Assembly: GCF_000247695.1 (NCBI RefSeq)
Contig: NW_004624734.1
Location: 12,870,740 to 12,934,739 of the forward strand
DNA: 64,000 bases
Direction of reading: 5' to 3'
Source: Heterocephalus glaber
Taxonomy: Eukaryota > Chordata > Mammalia > Rodentia > Bathyergidae
The notes under the pieces were generated by a model. It was given only the letters and a program-made list of their open reading frames with translations, searched no databases and had not been told where the DNA came from. Both the position numbers and the translations under genes were made by a program. Positions 48,269-57,569 of the stretch are shown piece by piece. Each line of letters starts with the position of its first letter. Position 1 is the first letter of the stretch.

Positions 48269-48546
48269 CTTTTGTGTAATAATTTCTGAGTAGTTTAACC
48301 AGGTTTTGCTCTTCCATTTTTCTCCTTTCTTCTCCAGAATTCATCTGGGACCTACCATCTTTCACCTTTTGAATCCTATCCCTAAGAATACAACTTCTGG
48401 GCTCAAAAACATCCAGTGAGCCTACTTGCTCTGCAAACTTAGTGCACAGGAACTGTTCATGCTGGTATTCCACGTTTTGTGATTTGATGCTTGCACTCTT
48501 AGCCACTAATATGTGTGTCCATGGGGACAAAGACTTTGTAACTCGA

Positions 48547-48735
48547 TCTGGGCATGGTGGTACATCCCTCTGGGAAGGGGCTGAGGCAGGAGGATTGCAA
48601 GTTTGAGCCCAGCCTAGGCAACTTAGTAAGACTCTGTCTCAGAAAGAGAATTTTAAAAGGAGTTGGGGATGTAGCTCTGTGTGAAGGTCCTAGGTTCAAT
48701 CCACGGTATTGAGACAAAAAACAAACAAAAACCAT
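48547..48735 (+). repeat. B1-dID SINE
   Basis: CTGGGCATGGTGGTACATCC, GGATTGCAAGTTTGAGCCCA, a linker, then GTTGGGGATGTAGCTCTGTG and a box B-like GGTTCAATCCACGG. Confidence 0.92.
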
Positions 48736-48924
48736 CACAAAAACAACATCAACAAAAACCAAAACATTGAATACAAAACACCTTGTAGCTCTGGCACAGG
48801 TACTTGCTGGGAACTCGGTAAATATTTGTTCAGTGGATGAGAGTATCTTCTACCACAGCGAAATCATATATGATAAACCTGTTTGTGCCTTTCCTCTCTC
48901 CTACCTGGAACAGCATTCTGTAAG

Positions 48925-49055
48925 CAGAATCATCCCATGGGATCTTCTCAAAGTGTACGTGGCTGGGCCCCATCCTAGATTTGTTCCTCATGGGGTGTGG
49001 CTTCCCCAGGTGGTTTTGATGGGCAGCTCCAGTTGAGAAGTTCAGGTCTAGGACA
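48925..49055 (+). mobile_element. MER5A-like hAT relic
   Basis: GATCTTCTCAAAGTGTACGT, TGGCTGGGCCCCATCCTAGA and CCCAGGTGGTTTTGATGGGC in the order expected of a decayed MER5A, plus strand. Confidence 0.55.
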
Positions 49056-50179
49056 CTCCTTCCCCATTTCCACAGGTCAAACACTGAGCCATCTTTATTA
49101 GCCATCATCCTTCCAAAGTCATCTCCCCTGCCTTCCCCAGGCCTGTTGACTCTTGTCAGATGTGCCACCATTACCTTATCTCGGCTCTTAGGAGGCTGGA
49201 TCGAGAAGGAGGAGTCAACTGACTCAGCCTGGGCCAATCAGATCCTTCCCCTGAGACTGAACTATGCAGTGGAAGAGGAGAACATCTGCAGGTGGTGGAT
49301 GCTAGGAGTCAGAAGACCTCAGGACTTGGCGCTGGCAGCATGAGTAGCCATAAGCAAACAGGAAGACCCCCTGCCGGGAGGGGAGTGGAGCAGATATACA
49401 GAGGGCAATGGGAAAAATGTAAGTTCTCAGAGGGGAAGAGACAGAGAGAAAAATTGCCTGATGATTCCCAGGTCCACAGAGCCCAGTGGTGCTGCCTACC
49501 CTGGGCTTCCTCGTCTTTTCCGTTGGAGTCTGGTTGAAGGATCCCTGTTCGGAAGCCCATCTTTCCTGATCTGCCCGATTCTCCCTCCGTTTTGACAGTC
49601 TTTCAGGTCTCCCAATCTGCAGGGTGCGCTCACTGCTTATCCACTCAGCCGTCCCTGCCTAGAGGGGAACCACTGGCTTCACACTTGACTTCACGCGTGA
49701 TGAACAATCTTGGGCGAGGAACTGCAGCCCCACACTGACTGGAGCTGACTGCACTGGGATTCAGTATTCTGGCTCTCAGATACTCTGTATTCTCCAGCCC
49801 ATGCACAAATGGAGCTGCAGAATGGGTCCATCAAGTCCTCAGTTGGGATACAGGTGTTTTCTAAAATGAGTGCTGGGCACATATAGGATTCTGCTGTAAA
49901 ACTGTAATTTAAGTGATTTGATTTGTTAGAGACTTCTTGGAGTCTAGGACACAAGGTTACTTTTGAAAGTTCAAGGAGAGAATTGAGAACGGGGCTGCTC
50001 CTAAGTCAGTGTGGTCCCTGCACCCTTTTGTCAGGGGGCGTGTCCCAGACCCAGGCTTCTGTGGAATGACAAGGCAGAAGAGCCCACACCATATCCTCTT
50101 TGGGTGGCACTGAAAGTCTGGACCCCAATTTCAGACAGGCAGGCGGGCAGGCGGGCACTTTGCATAGAAGGTAGGGCTG

Positions 50180-50273
50180 GGGCCAGGGACTTAACTCAGT
50201 GGTGCTGGTGCCTGTCTGGAAAGTGCAAGGTCCCAAGTTTGATCCCCGTTAGTGAAAAGAAAAAAAAAAAAAG
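50180..50273 (+). repeat. ID SINE, young, diverged
   Basis: GGGACTTAACTCAGTGGTGC, AAGTTTGATCCCCGTTAG and an A tail. Imperfect target duplication GAAGGTAGGGCT (50168-50179) against GAAGCAGGTAGAGCT (from 50274). Confidence 0.88.
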
Positions 50274-50567
50274 AAGCAGGTAGAGCTGACCCCCCACTTT
50301 CTCTTCAGGGTGATATCTTTTTAGACCTCTTGCCACATCTGTAATGGAGGAGGGAAATTAAAAGACGTCTGTGAATGCAAGAACCCAAAAACTGGCAGAG
50401 GGAAAGAAATGCAAGCTAATTAAAGGCAGCTTACCTCACCGCACTACTCCCTCTGCTTATGGCTTCTCAAGGCCCAAGCTTGCTAAGTTTGTAAATTTTT
50501 TGTTCACCTGGGATGACTCGTTTACACACTGGACACTTGCACAGAGTTTGAAGAATGACATATTCCA

Positions 50568-50757
50568 GCTGGGCTTCGTGGCACCTGCCTGTAGTCTCGG
50601 CATTCCAGGAGGCTGGGGCAGGAGGACTGCAAGTTTGAGCTTCACCTAGGCAACTATCTTAAAATTTTAAAAAAGGGCTGAGGATGTAGCTCAATGTGAA
50701 AATCCTGGGTTTAATCCCCAGTACGAAACAAACAAACAAACAAACAAGAAAAATGGA
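50568..50757 (+). repeat. B1-dID SINE, ladder unit 1
   Basis: GCTGGGCTTCGTGGCACCTG start, GACTGCAAGTTTGAGCTTCA, then an ID-like half AGGATGTAGCTCAATGTGAA and an AAAC tail. Preceded by the target word GAATGACATATTCC at 50553. Confidence 0.93.
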
Positions 50758-50774
50758 AAGAATGACATATTCCA

Positions 50775-50978
50775 GCTGGGTGTGATGGCACACATCTATC
50801 ACAATCCTAGCACTCGGGGAGGCTCAGGGAGGATCACAAATTCCAGTCCAGACTTGGCAACTTGGTGATTTATAAGACCCTGTCTCAAAGTGACAAATAG
50901 AGAGTAAGAGTTGTAGCTCAATGCAAAGGCCTTGGGTTCAATCCTCAGTACAAAAAAAGGAAAGAAGAAGAAAAATGA
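50775..50978 (+). repeat. B1-dID SINE, ladder unit 2
   Basis: GCTGGGTGTGATGGCACACA start, then the ID-like half with TTGTAGCTCAATGCAAAGGC and an AAG-rich tail. Preceded by a perfect GAATGACATATTCC at 50760. Confidence 0.93.
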
Positions 50979-50995
50979 AAGAACGACATATTCCA

Positions 50996-51130
50996 GATAG
51001 GTGTGGTGGTACACACCTATAATCCTAACACTCTGGAAGGCTGAGGCAGGAGGATCATGAACTCCAACCCAGCCTTAACAATTTAGTGATTTAGCAAGAC
51101 CCTGTCTCAAAACAGAAAAAAAAGGAAAAC
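50996..51130 (+). repeat. B1 SINE (B1-dID left-half type), ladder unit 3
   Basis: GATAGGTGTGGTGGTACACA to GCAAGACCCTGTCTCAAAAC, then an A-rich tail; no ID half. Preceded by GAACGACATATTCC at 50981. Confidence 0.9.
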
Positions 51131-51140
51131 GAAAGAATGA

Positions 51141-51243
51141 AGCACAGGCCTGTGATCCCGGCACTCGAGGTCATTCTGGGCTACCCAGTGAATTCAAGGC
51201 CTGCCTAGACTACACAGCGAGACCCTGCCTCAACAAAACAAAA
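51141..51243 (+). repeat. B1 SINE, internally deleted, ladder unit 4
   Basis: AGCACAGGCCTGTGATCCCG to GCGAGACCCTGCCTCAACAA with a central deletion. Preceded by a shortened target word GAAAGAATGA (51131-51140) and followed by GAATGACATGTTCT (51244). Confidence 0.88.
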
Positions 51244-51257
51244 GAATGACATGTTCT

Positions 51258-52120
51258 GTGTACAATATTCCATCCACAATTATTTTGGGTTCACACTTCT
51301 TTGAATGAACTCACGAAGGATGGGGTGAAAATACTATGCCATCAGTACTTATCGTAGAGATTCGCCGCTGTGGTGGAAGAGGTAGGGGGAGTTGGGCAGG
51401 GGAGGAGCTGGTGATGAAAGGGGACTTCTTTTCCAGTGCAGGAAGGGGCTCGGAGGAAAGTCCAAAGGGGTTTGGACAGTTTCCTAATTTCAGTTCAGCG
51501 TTGGTTTCACTGGCAGAGATTAAGCACTTTTAGAGGACCTGCCGGCGCAGGGCTGGGACCACACTAGCCAGAGTCACAGGAGACTGAGTTTATCTCATCC
51601 TGACTTTGGTTACCAGTTTTGACTCTCAGAATCTCTGGGGTGATTCTTCTTCACAGATGATCTAATCTGTCTCTGCCACCTTGTACCTTTTACTTCCCTT
51701 TTTTCTTTCCCGTAATACTGGGGATTGAATCCAGGGCCTTCACACTGAGCTATATCCCCGGCCCCTTTGTATTTTTTTCTATTTTGAGACAAGTTCTCGG
51801 CTAAATTGCTAGGTTACCCAGGCTGGGCTCAAACTTGCACTCCTCCTGCCTCAGCTTCCTAGAATGCTGATTACAGGCAAGCACAATGGCTGGGTTGCTT
51901 CACTTTTGCAGAGTGACTGCGGCTGTCACATGACGCGCTCAGTAGTAAAGGGGGTGGGGCTCCTGACCTCACACCACCCCGGGCTCGCCCCTCTGAATAG
52001 TCCCTCCTGAGTGCTAGGAAGTAGTGAGGTGTGGGTGAGTCTGAAAGGCACTGGTTTCTAAAGCTTTGTAAAGGGGATCACTCTCAAGATTATTGGGGTT
52101 TCCTTACTTTTTGAAACAGA
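51258..52120. other. Sequence between the SINE ladder and the CpG island
   Basis: 51258-51699 is unique sequence. A minus-strand B1-dID follows, then about 220 bases of rising GC content that include TCACATGA at 51926-51933, a MiT/TFE-type E-box match of unknown relevance. No exon is recognised. Confidence 0.5.
51700..51893 (-). repeat. B1-dID SINE
   Basis: ID-like half (TACTGGGGATTGAATCCAGG, GAGCTATATCCCCGGCCCC) and B1 half (TTTTGAGACAAGTTCTCGGC, CTCCTGCCTCAGCTTCCTAG). It is the last SINE before the CpG island. Confidence 0.92.
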
Positions 52121-53395
52121 AAACTTGTCATGCGCCGCCCCCCTCCACTCTTCCTCGCTCCCCACTGTGGCTCTGTTAAAGGCGCTGCAAACTGGAGCGC
52201 GGTCGTCCCGGCCTGCGGTTCACCATGCCTGCCCGGGCTCACGTGGGCTCAGCCAGGTGGGGTGGGGGCAGAGTGCCCCGCTTCTCCTCCGTGGAGTAAT
52301 CCACCGCCTATTTAGTCACTCGGGAGTCGTGTACAACTGTCTTTTTATTTATGTCACCGCCAGGGTGTCCTGTTGGGCTCTGCTTTCGCCCTCTGCGAGG
52401 CGGCTGGTTGGCTTGGCTGTAGCAGTGGGTGGTCGTTCCTCGGAGGCGCCTGCAGTCTTGGAGAAGTGGCTGCCACGTTCGCTGGGTGGCTTTGAAATTG
52501 TCAGCCTGGCTCCTGGGAGCTCAGATGGGCAGGAGATGAGACTTGTCCTCTCGGCAGGCCTGGAAGCCGGCTGGGGCGCTGAGCACAACCCCCTGGAGAG
52601 GCCCCTCCGGCGTGGCCTTCAGAGCCTCCTCCTCTGTCATGGCCACCCTCCCTGCTCCCTCCTCGGTTGTCGCTCGGCCACCTGGCCTGGAGGCGGTGGC
52701 GCCTTTCCTCGGGGGCGAGAGGTGGGCGCCGGGGGATGGCTCGCTCGGGCCGGGAGCGCGGCCAGGGCGCTGTAGTTGGGGAGAAGCGGGATCTCCTCTC
52801 CTCACCCTCACGAGCCTCGCGCGCATCGTAATTCTTTTTATTTTTACTTTCAAGCCTTGTAAGGCGTGCGGATGGGATAGGAGCGTTCTGGCGACACGTT
52901 GCCAGCAGCGCCGCGCCGGCTCGCCCTCGCCGCCAGAGCCCGGGCAGGGACCCGGCCATGCGCCGCCAGTCCCACCTGCCCTAGGCGGGCGGTCGCAGGC
53001 GCCCGGGTTGCGAGGGCCAGGCCCACGCCGGCCAGCTCCGGCCTTCGGCGCGCAGGAGACAAGCCAGCCTCGGCCTTCGGAGCGCAGCGCAAAGGCGCGG
53101 GCCTGGGCGGGCGCGGGGCGCGGGCAGGGGCGCCCCCGGCTCTACGCCCGGAGCCCCAGGCCGCCGGCGGCCCGGCCCACGTTTTCCCTCTCTCCGGCTC
53201 CCTCCGCCCCTCCGCTCCGTCCCTCCCTCTGCTCTCCTCCCTCCCCGCGCTTCCCCTCCTCCTGCCTGGTCATGTGTCGCCTTTTTTTGTTTGCAGTGGA
53301 AACAATTTCTCGCCGCTCGGCGCGCCCCGGCCCGACGCGCCGCGGCAGAGACGAGCGGGAGGCGGGACGGGGCGGGGAGAGCGGCGGGGCCGGCG

Positions 53396-53495
53396 NNNNN
53401 NNNNNNNNNNNNNNNNNNNNNNNNNNNNNNNNNNNNNNNNNNNNNNNNNNNNNNNNNNNNNNNNNNNNNNNNNNNNNNNNNNNNNNNNNNNNNNN
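53396..53495. other. Assembly gap, exactly 100 N, inside the FOXN3 CpG island
   Basis: A run of 100 N is a conventional placeholder for unknown length, so the real size may differ. It falls in extreme GC sequence, probably within or next to the FOXN3 5' UTR exon. Confidence 0.97.
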
Positions 53496-53569
53496 CGGCC
53501 GTCCCCCGCCGCCCGCTACCCCGGGCTCGCCGCGTCGCGCCCGCACGTCCTGAGCCGAGCCACCGAGCG

Positions 53570-53653
53570 ATGCCCACTGGGCGCCCGCGAAAGTTTGTCG
53601 GCTCCGCTGAAGGGCAGCGGCGCCCCCGCGTCCCCGCGCCCCGCTCCGGCCAG
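53570..53653 (+). other. Upstream ORF start in FOXN3 5' UTR
   Basis: An ATG at 53570 with G at -3 opens 28 codons (MPTGRPRKFVGS at its start) and runs without a stop to the donor at 53653 in phase 0. If this exon is joined to the exon at 57570, the frame continues for 26 codons and stops at TGA 57648-57650. That is 64 bases past the FOXN3 ATG and in a different frame, so it would be an overlapping upstream ORF. The reading is direct from sequence; use of this splice and translation of the ORF are inference. Confidence 0.5.
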
Positions 53654-54282
53654 GTGAGTGTGCGCCCCGCTCCCGCCGGCGCCAGAGCGGCTCGGGCGCT
53701 CGGCGGGGGTCGCGTCCGAGGCGGCTGGGGACGACCTCGCCGCGGGGGGAAGGCGAGCGATCCCGCGGCGCCGGGGTGAGGGCCGGGGCGGGGGCCGGGC
53801 CAAGCGGGCGCTCCGAGCCCCCGCGCCGGGAAGTTACCCGGGCCGAAGAGTTTCCTGCCCCGACGTGCGGGCTGTGTCCCTGCGTGTGCCCCGGTTTACG
53901 AAAAGACGCCCGAGCGGCTCAGAGTTGGTATTGTCTGCAGAGGACGGGCTCTTTGCCGCTCCGGGCCGGGGAGGGGGTGCCGATCAAGTAGAGACCCCGA
54001 GATGAGAAACAGGCTCCTAACAAAGATTCCCCCCCCCCCAACTGTGCAAGCTTGGCACCGGCTGGGAAGGTCTCCGGAGACCCCCGAGGCCCGACCTCTC
54101 CTCGCCCTGTCTCTTCGAAACCTTTCTTAGGCTCTGGATAAGTTGGGGGACGGCGGGCTTTTATTGATTTGTTTTTAAGGCTTGCCGCGGTGCGGCCAAT
54201 AAAAGGTTTATGACATCTGACCGGCAGTGAAGGTATGCGAGCTCCCAATTGCCCTGTATACGCGAAGAAGAGCAGTTTCCCC

Positions 54283-54324
54283 GTTGCATGGCAACGCCGC
54301 TGATTGACTCGGGAAGCAGCCAAT
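54283..54324. promoter_or_regulatory. RFX-like X-box, PBX-like and CCAAT motif cluster
   Basis: GTTGCATGGCAAC at 54283-54295 is a near-palindromic X-box-like site: the right half GGCAAC is perfect for RGYAAC and the left half GTTGCA is one base off GTNRCC. TGATTGAC follows at 54301-54308 (PBX-type), and CCAAT at 54320-54324 (NF-Y type). Further CCAAT motifs lie upstream at about 54196 and 54245. The cluster is about 0.65 kb downstream of the 5' UTR donor, in intron 1. Motif matches only. Confidence 0.4.
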
Positions 54325-54412
54325 CGTTGCTCCCTTTCGGCCCCTTGAAATATTTTTGACAAGTACAGTAGACGGGAGTGGAGCGCGTGCGTGCTTGCTT
54401 GCGCGCGCATGG

Positions 54413-54440
54413 CGGGGGGGGTGGGGGGGGGGTGGGGGTG
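54413..54440 (+). repeat. G-run tract
   Basis: Four or more runs of at least five G separated by single T, directly after a GC-alternating GCGCGCGC stretch. It fits an intramolecular G-quadruplex on this strand, in FOXN3 intron 1. Confidence 0.85.
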
Positions 54441-55894
54441 TTCGCTGGCCCCCAAAACTCCAGACTGCCGGGTTCGGTTTAAGGAGGATTTCTCAACTTT
54501 TAAAAAGTTCACGTTGAGCATCTGTGGAGAACTGGGCCATAAAGTCATTGTCAGTTATTTGGAAACATTCTGACACTAGGCAAGAAACTTAAAGACTTTC
54601 TACTGCATTTTCTCCGGGGCAGGGGGTGGTGACGACACAGCAAGTCTTTAAAAACACACCGTGAAAAGAGGGTGTGTATATGGAGGGAGTGTAACTTATA
54701 ACAAACGAAAAAGTTATAAGGAGGTCACCAGTGAATAACTATTTGCAAATCTGGTGGAGCAACCTATTGGCAGCAGATTAAAAATGTTTTGCTTAACTGC
54801 GGGCTCACATGATCTAGAAGTTTTTTTTTTCCTGACTCTAAAATAGGAAGAAAGAAAAGGTTTGGCGGATTATGTAGAGTACAATAATGGAAAACTCCTC
54901 AGCTGTGGTTTTTGGGAACTTTTTTTTTTTTTGTAAAACATGAAACTGTAGTGATCAGCAGCCGTCCATACTGTTACCATAAGATACGGGATTGACTGAG
55001 AAGCAAACAGTGAGGGTGAGGACCGATGAGACACAGGGAGACAGACGATCCCAGGGTACTGAACTCCCCCAAACCTTTTCTCCCCACTGCCATTTTTCTG
55101 TCTAACCACATTGCTGGGTTCGTTTAAAACAAAAGAAAACATGGAGAATAGCGTGTTCCTTTGGGAAGCTACTGACAAATAAGCAAATTAAAAAGAAAGA
55201 GCAGCATGTTGTCATAGCAACAGTGCAATTAAATTACTTTACTGTCAGCCATGATATAATTTTCCTGTTTGGAAGCTCAGGAGATATAAAACTTTCATTT
55301 GGAGCTAAAGTTGACTTCAGTAGCTGGGTAGTTCTGTGTGGATATACTGGTAATCAGAACATTTTCTGGTGGGATCTGAGAAATCTTTTAAGAGAGACAA
55401 GACTGGTTCTGATTTGTTCATAGAGAAGTTAAAAGCAATAGTAAAGAGGATTCTGTCGTGTTCCCAAACCTAGAGATATCATCTTATTTTTCTCTTTCAT
55501 GTGCATCATGAAGTACTCCTTATTTGACAGAAAGGAATATTCCCAGTGGAAGAGGCCCCAAGGCCGCTGTACTGCCCTTGCCTGGGTTGGACTGGGGTGC
55601 ACTGTGGAAGTGTCTCCTCTGAAATGGGTGTGTTGCATCCCTGGGGAGAGTAGGTTGTGTGTCTACCTCAGGGAGGAGGGAAAGTGCCGCAGCTCACTGG
55701 CTCCCTTGGCTGAGTGGATGGTGCCCCACATCTCACTTTCTGGAATTCCATTCTAGAGCCTCCTGTCCTGAAGCAGCAGGTACCTTAGAAGTGGTGTTAT
55801 TGGCCATTTAGAACCTCAGAAAGATCACCCCTCTGCTTTTGATGTTTTTAGGTAGATTGGGTGATCTTATTGGAGGAGGAAAAATTGAAACCAA

Positions 55895-56265
55895 GCACTT
55901 TTCTTTTTCTTTTCTATTTTTACTCTTTTTCTTGTCCCTTCCTTCCTTTCTCCCTTCCCCCTCCCTTGTTCCCCTTCCCATTTGAACATTTTCTTCCCAT
56001 TTCCCAATATCTAGTGTACATTTTAGTCCTTATTTCCACTTTCGGTTTCTCACACCAGAGAAACAATGAGGTGCTTAAGCATGCGTGTCCGATTTATTTC
56101 ACTGAAGAATATGATCTCAAGGTCCATCCATTTAACTATAAATGTCTCAAGCGCATCCTTCTTTATGGCAGAGTAGTATTCCGTTATATAAAAAAAACAC
56201 ATCTTTATCCACTTGTAGGTTGATGGACACTTGGGTGTTTCCAAGATTTAGCTATGACAAACTGC
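55895..56265 (-). mobile_element. L1 LINE 3' fragment, minus strand
   Basis: C-rich 3' UTR tract (CTCCCTTGTTCCCCTTCCCA) followed by ORF2-end-like sequence (GGCAGAGTAGTATTCCGTTA, GTTGATGGACACTTGGGTG). Truncated and non-coding. Confidence 0.85.
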
Positions 56266-56579
56266 CAAGCACTTTTCTTAAGCCAAGGTCATTCTTTTAG
56301 CGCTACAAGTGGAGAACAGAAGACTTTCTCATTAGACCCACTGTTCTTTCTCTCCTACAGAGTGCTTTGAGTGCTTGGTATCTGCAGACGCCATTCTGTT
56401 TGTGGACTTGCCACTTCCTCCTTTTTCCTTTCTCATCAGATACTATTTTAGTCCCTGTTCTAGGTCATTGATAAAAGTGGGGATGAGGGGAATACAATTG
56501 TGTAACAATTTTTGTTGAATTTGCCTTCTTGTCTTGAAGCAGCCAGTTAATCTCCTGACTTTTTTCTCCCCACTGATTC

Positions 56580-56757
56580 TTTTTTGTTGTTGTTACTGGG
56601 GATTGATCCCAGGGCCTTTATACTGGGCTATATCTCCAGGGCTTAAAATTATTTTTTTTTAATTTTATCCTGTTAATTTGCAAAGTTGCCCAAGCTGATC
56701 TTGAACTTCCAATCCACCTGTCTCAGCCCCCCAGAGTACTGGGATTATAGGCACTTT
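56580..56757 (-). repeat. B1-dID SINE
   Basis: ID-like half (TACTGGGGATTGATCCCAGG, GGGCTATATCTCCAGGGC) and B1 half (AAGTTGCCCAAGCTGATCTT, TACTGGGATTATAGGCA). Confidence 0.9.
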
Positions 56758-57569
56758 GGCTGCTCTTGTTTTTCATTGCCATTTGTGTGGTGCCTGAAGT
56801 TTCTTGCTTTTTCATTCTGGGTCTGGTATCCTAGTAAAATTTAATGTATTTCTTCCTTAAGTTCAAATCCACAGAATTCTTTGTCATCCTCTTTAGACTT
56901 ACCAAATATAATTAAAGTTGGAGTTTTTGGCCCTGACCTTTGTCAAGGGAAAAGTAACTACAAGAACCAAATCAGTAGTCCCTGTATCCACAGTTTTTAT
57001 TTCTCAGGACCTTGTGATGGTCTTTGTATGAAAACTGCTGAACTTAATCTGAAACACTGGCCTTAAATTTTTTATAGGTTTTTTTTTTTTTCCCTTGAGG
57101 ACAAACCATGAGACCAGTAACACAAAGCCCCAGGAGTTGTGTGTTGTACTCATTTTGCAGTGTTTATCATGAAGCCTGAAAGAATTTTATTGTAGTCCTG
57201 TACTGTATTGTAGAGAACCGAGGCACCTAGAAATAATTGATTTTCACCTGGTCATGGTGAGAGTCTTCATACATCTAAGGAGACAGCATCTTGAAATTTC
57301 TCATTCTTTTTATGACATTTGCACATTAAAGGTGCTGTGGATGTTTTCAGTTAAGGGACATTCGGTCACCGCGGTGAGCTGATTGTTCTTGCTCGTGTAT
57401 CTTTGTGTGGTGGCACTGGGTTTGTGTGGCTCAGCGAGGCCTATGAGGTGCTGTTGCTACGTAGCTGGGACCCGTGGAGGAGGCACGGGGCGGCAAGAGA
57501 ATTAGAGCCCCAGCTACCCTTGCGATCTGAGTCTCACCAGCTCATCGTTTCTTTGCACTCTCTTTCCAG

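Larger units (their letters stand above)
43997..50167. other. Repeat-dense non-coding block
   Basis: Mostly SINEs, one LTR and hAT relics. Unique remnants at 43997-44165, 44371-44766, 44867-45295, 45481-45724, 46738-46979, 47123-47407, 48269-48546 and 49056-50167 contain no exon I recognise. Confidence 0.55.
53297..53653 (+). other. FOXN3: FOXN3 5' UTR exon (5' limit uncertain, contains assembly gap)
   Basis: The 3' edge is clear: CAG|GTGAGTG at 53653/53654, a near-consensus donor inside a CpG island and 3.9 kb upstream of the first coding exon. The 5' edge is not known. One possibility is a transcription start within the CpG island, perhaps inside the N gap at 53396-53495. The other is splicing from a more distal exon into the acceptor-like site CTTTTTTTGTTTGCAG at 53281-53296, which would make the exon 357 bases long including the gap. 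The visible part holds an ATG at 53570 that stays open to the donor. The exon itself is inferred from splice signal, CpG island and gene order; no transcript evidence is available here. Confidence 0.65.
52120..54050 (+). promoter_or_regulatory. FOXN3: CpG island, probable FOXN3 promoter
   Basis: This interval changes abruptly from AT-rich, SINE-filled sequence to very GC-rich sequence with dense CG dinucleotides, most extreme between about 52850 and 53850, and it has no SINE. Several runs match GC boxes (GGGGCGGGG type, for example at about 53368-53378). There is no convincing TATA box, as expected of a broad CpG-island promoter. CpG islands of this kind often fire in both directions, so an antisense transcript towards lower coordinates is possible; human FOXN3 has annotated antisense RNAs, but I cannot show one here. 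Long open frames on both strands here reflect base composition. Confidence 0.8.
53654..57569 (+). other. FOXN3: FOXN3 intron 1
   Basis: This interval lies between the GTGAGT donor and the TTTCCAG acceptor. The first 400 bases are CpG-island tail, followed by the CCAAT/X-box cluster and a long G run at 54413-54440. The stretch 54450-55890 is largely unique AT-rich sequence in which I recognise nothing. After that come an L1 3' fragment (55895-56265) and a minus-strand B1-dID (56580-56757). The last 800 bases before the acceptor are unique. Confidence 0.7.

Noticed and set aside
1..51000. An undescribed multi-gene system in the left 51 kb
   Set aside because: I looked for runs of adjacent coding frames, conserved motifs, exons with splice pairs and processed pseudogenes, and found only repeats and unique non-coding sequence.
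50551..51257. CRISPR-like or tandem-repeat array
   Set aside because: The recurring short word is a target-site duplication between SINEs, in a mammalian genome; unit lengths vary from about 100 to 220 bases.
52125..53803. Long open frames on both strands across the CpG island (up to several hundred codons)
   Set aside because: They are Pro/Arg/Ala/Gly-rich translations of GC-rich sequence, overlap each other in many frames, and the longest run through the N gap. No domain is visible.
53330..53910. GACGC words near the FOXN3 exon as autoregulatory FOXN3 sites
   Set aside because: FOXN3 can bind GACGC, but a five-base CG-containing word is expected often by chance in a CpG island.
53919..54548. 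209-codon minus-strand open frame in FOXN3 intron 1
   Set aside because: No family resemblance, no splice or promoter context, and it overlaps CpG-island tail and motif clusters where stop codons are rare. An antisense RNA is possible but not a protein I can support.
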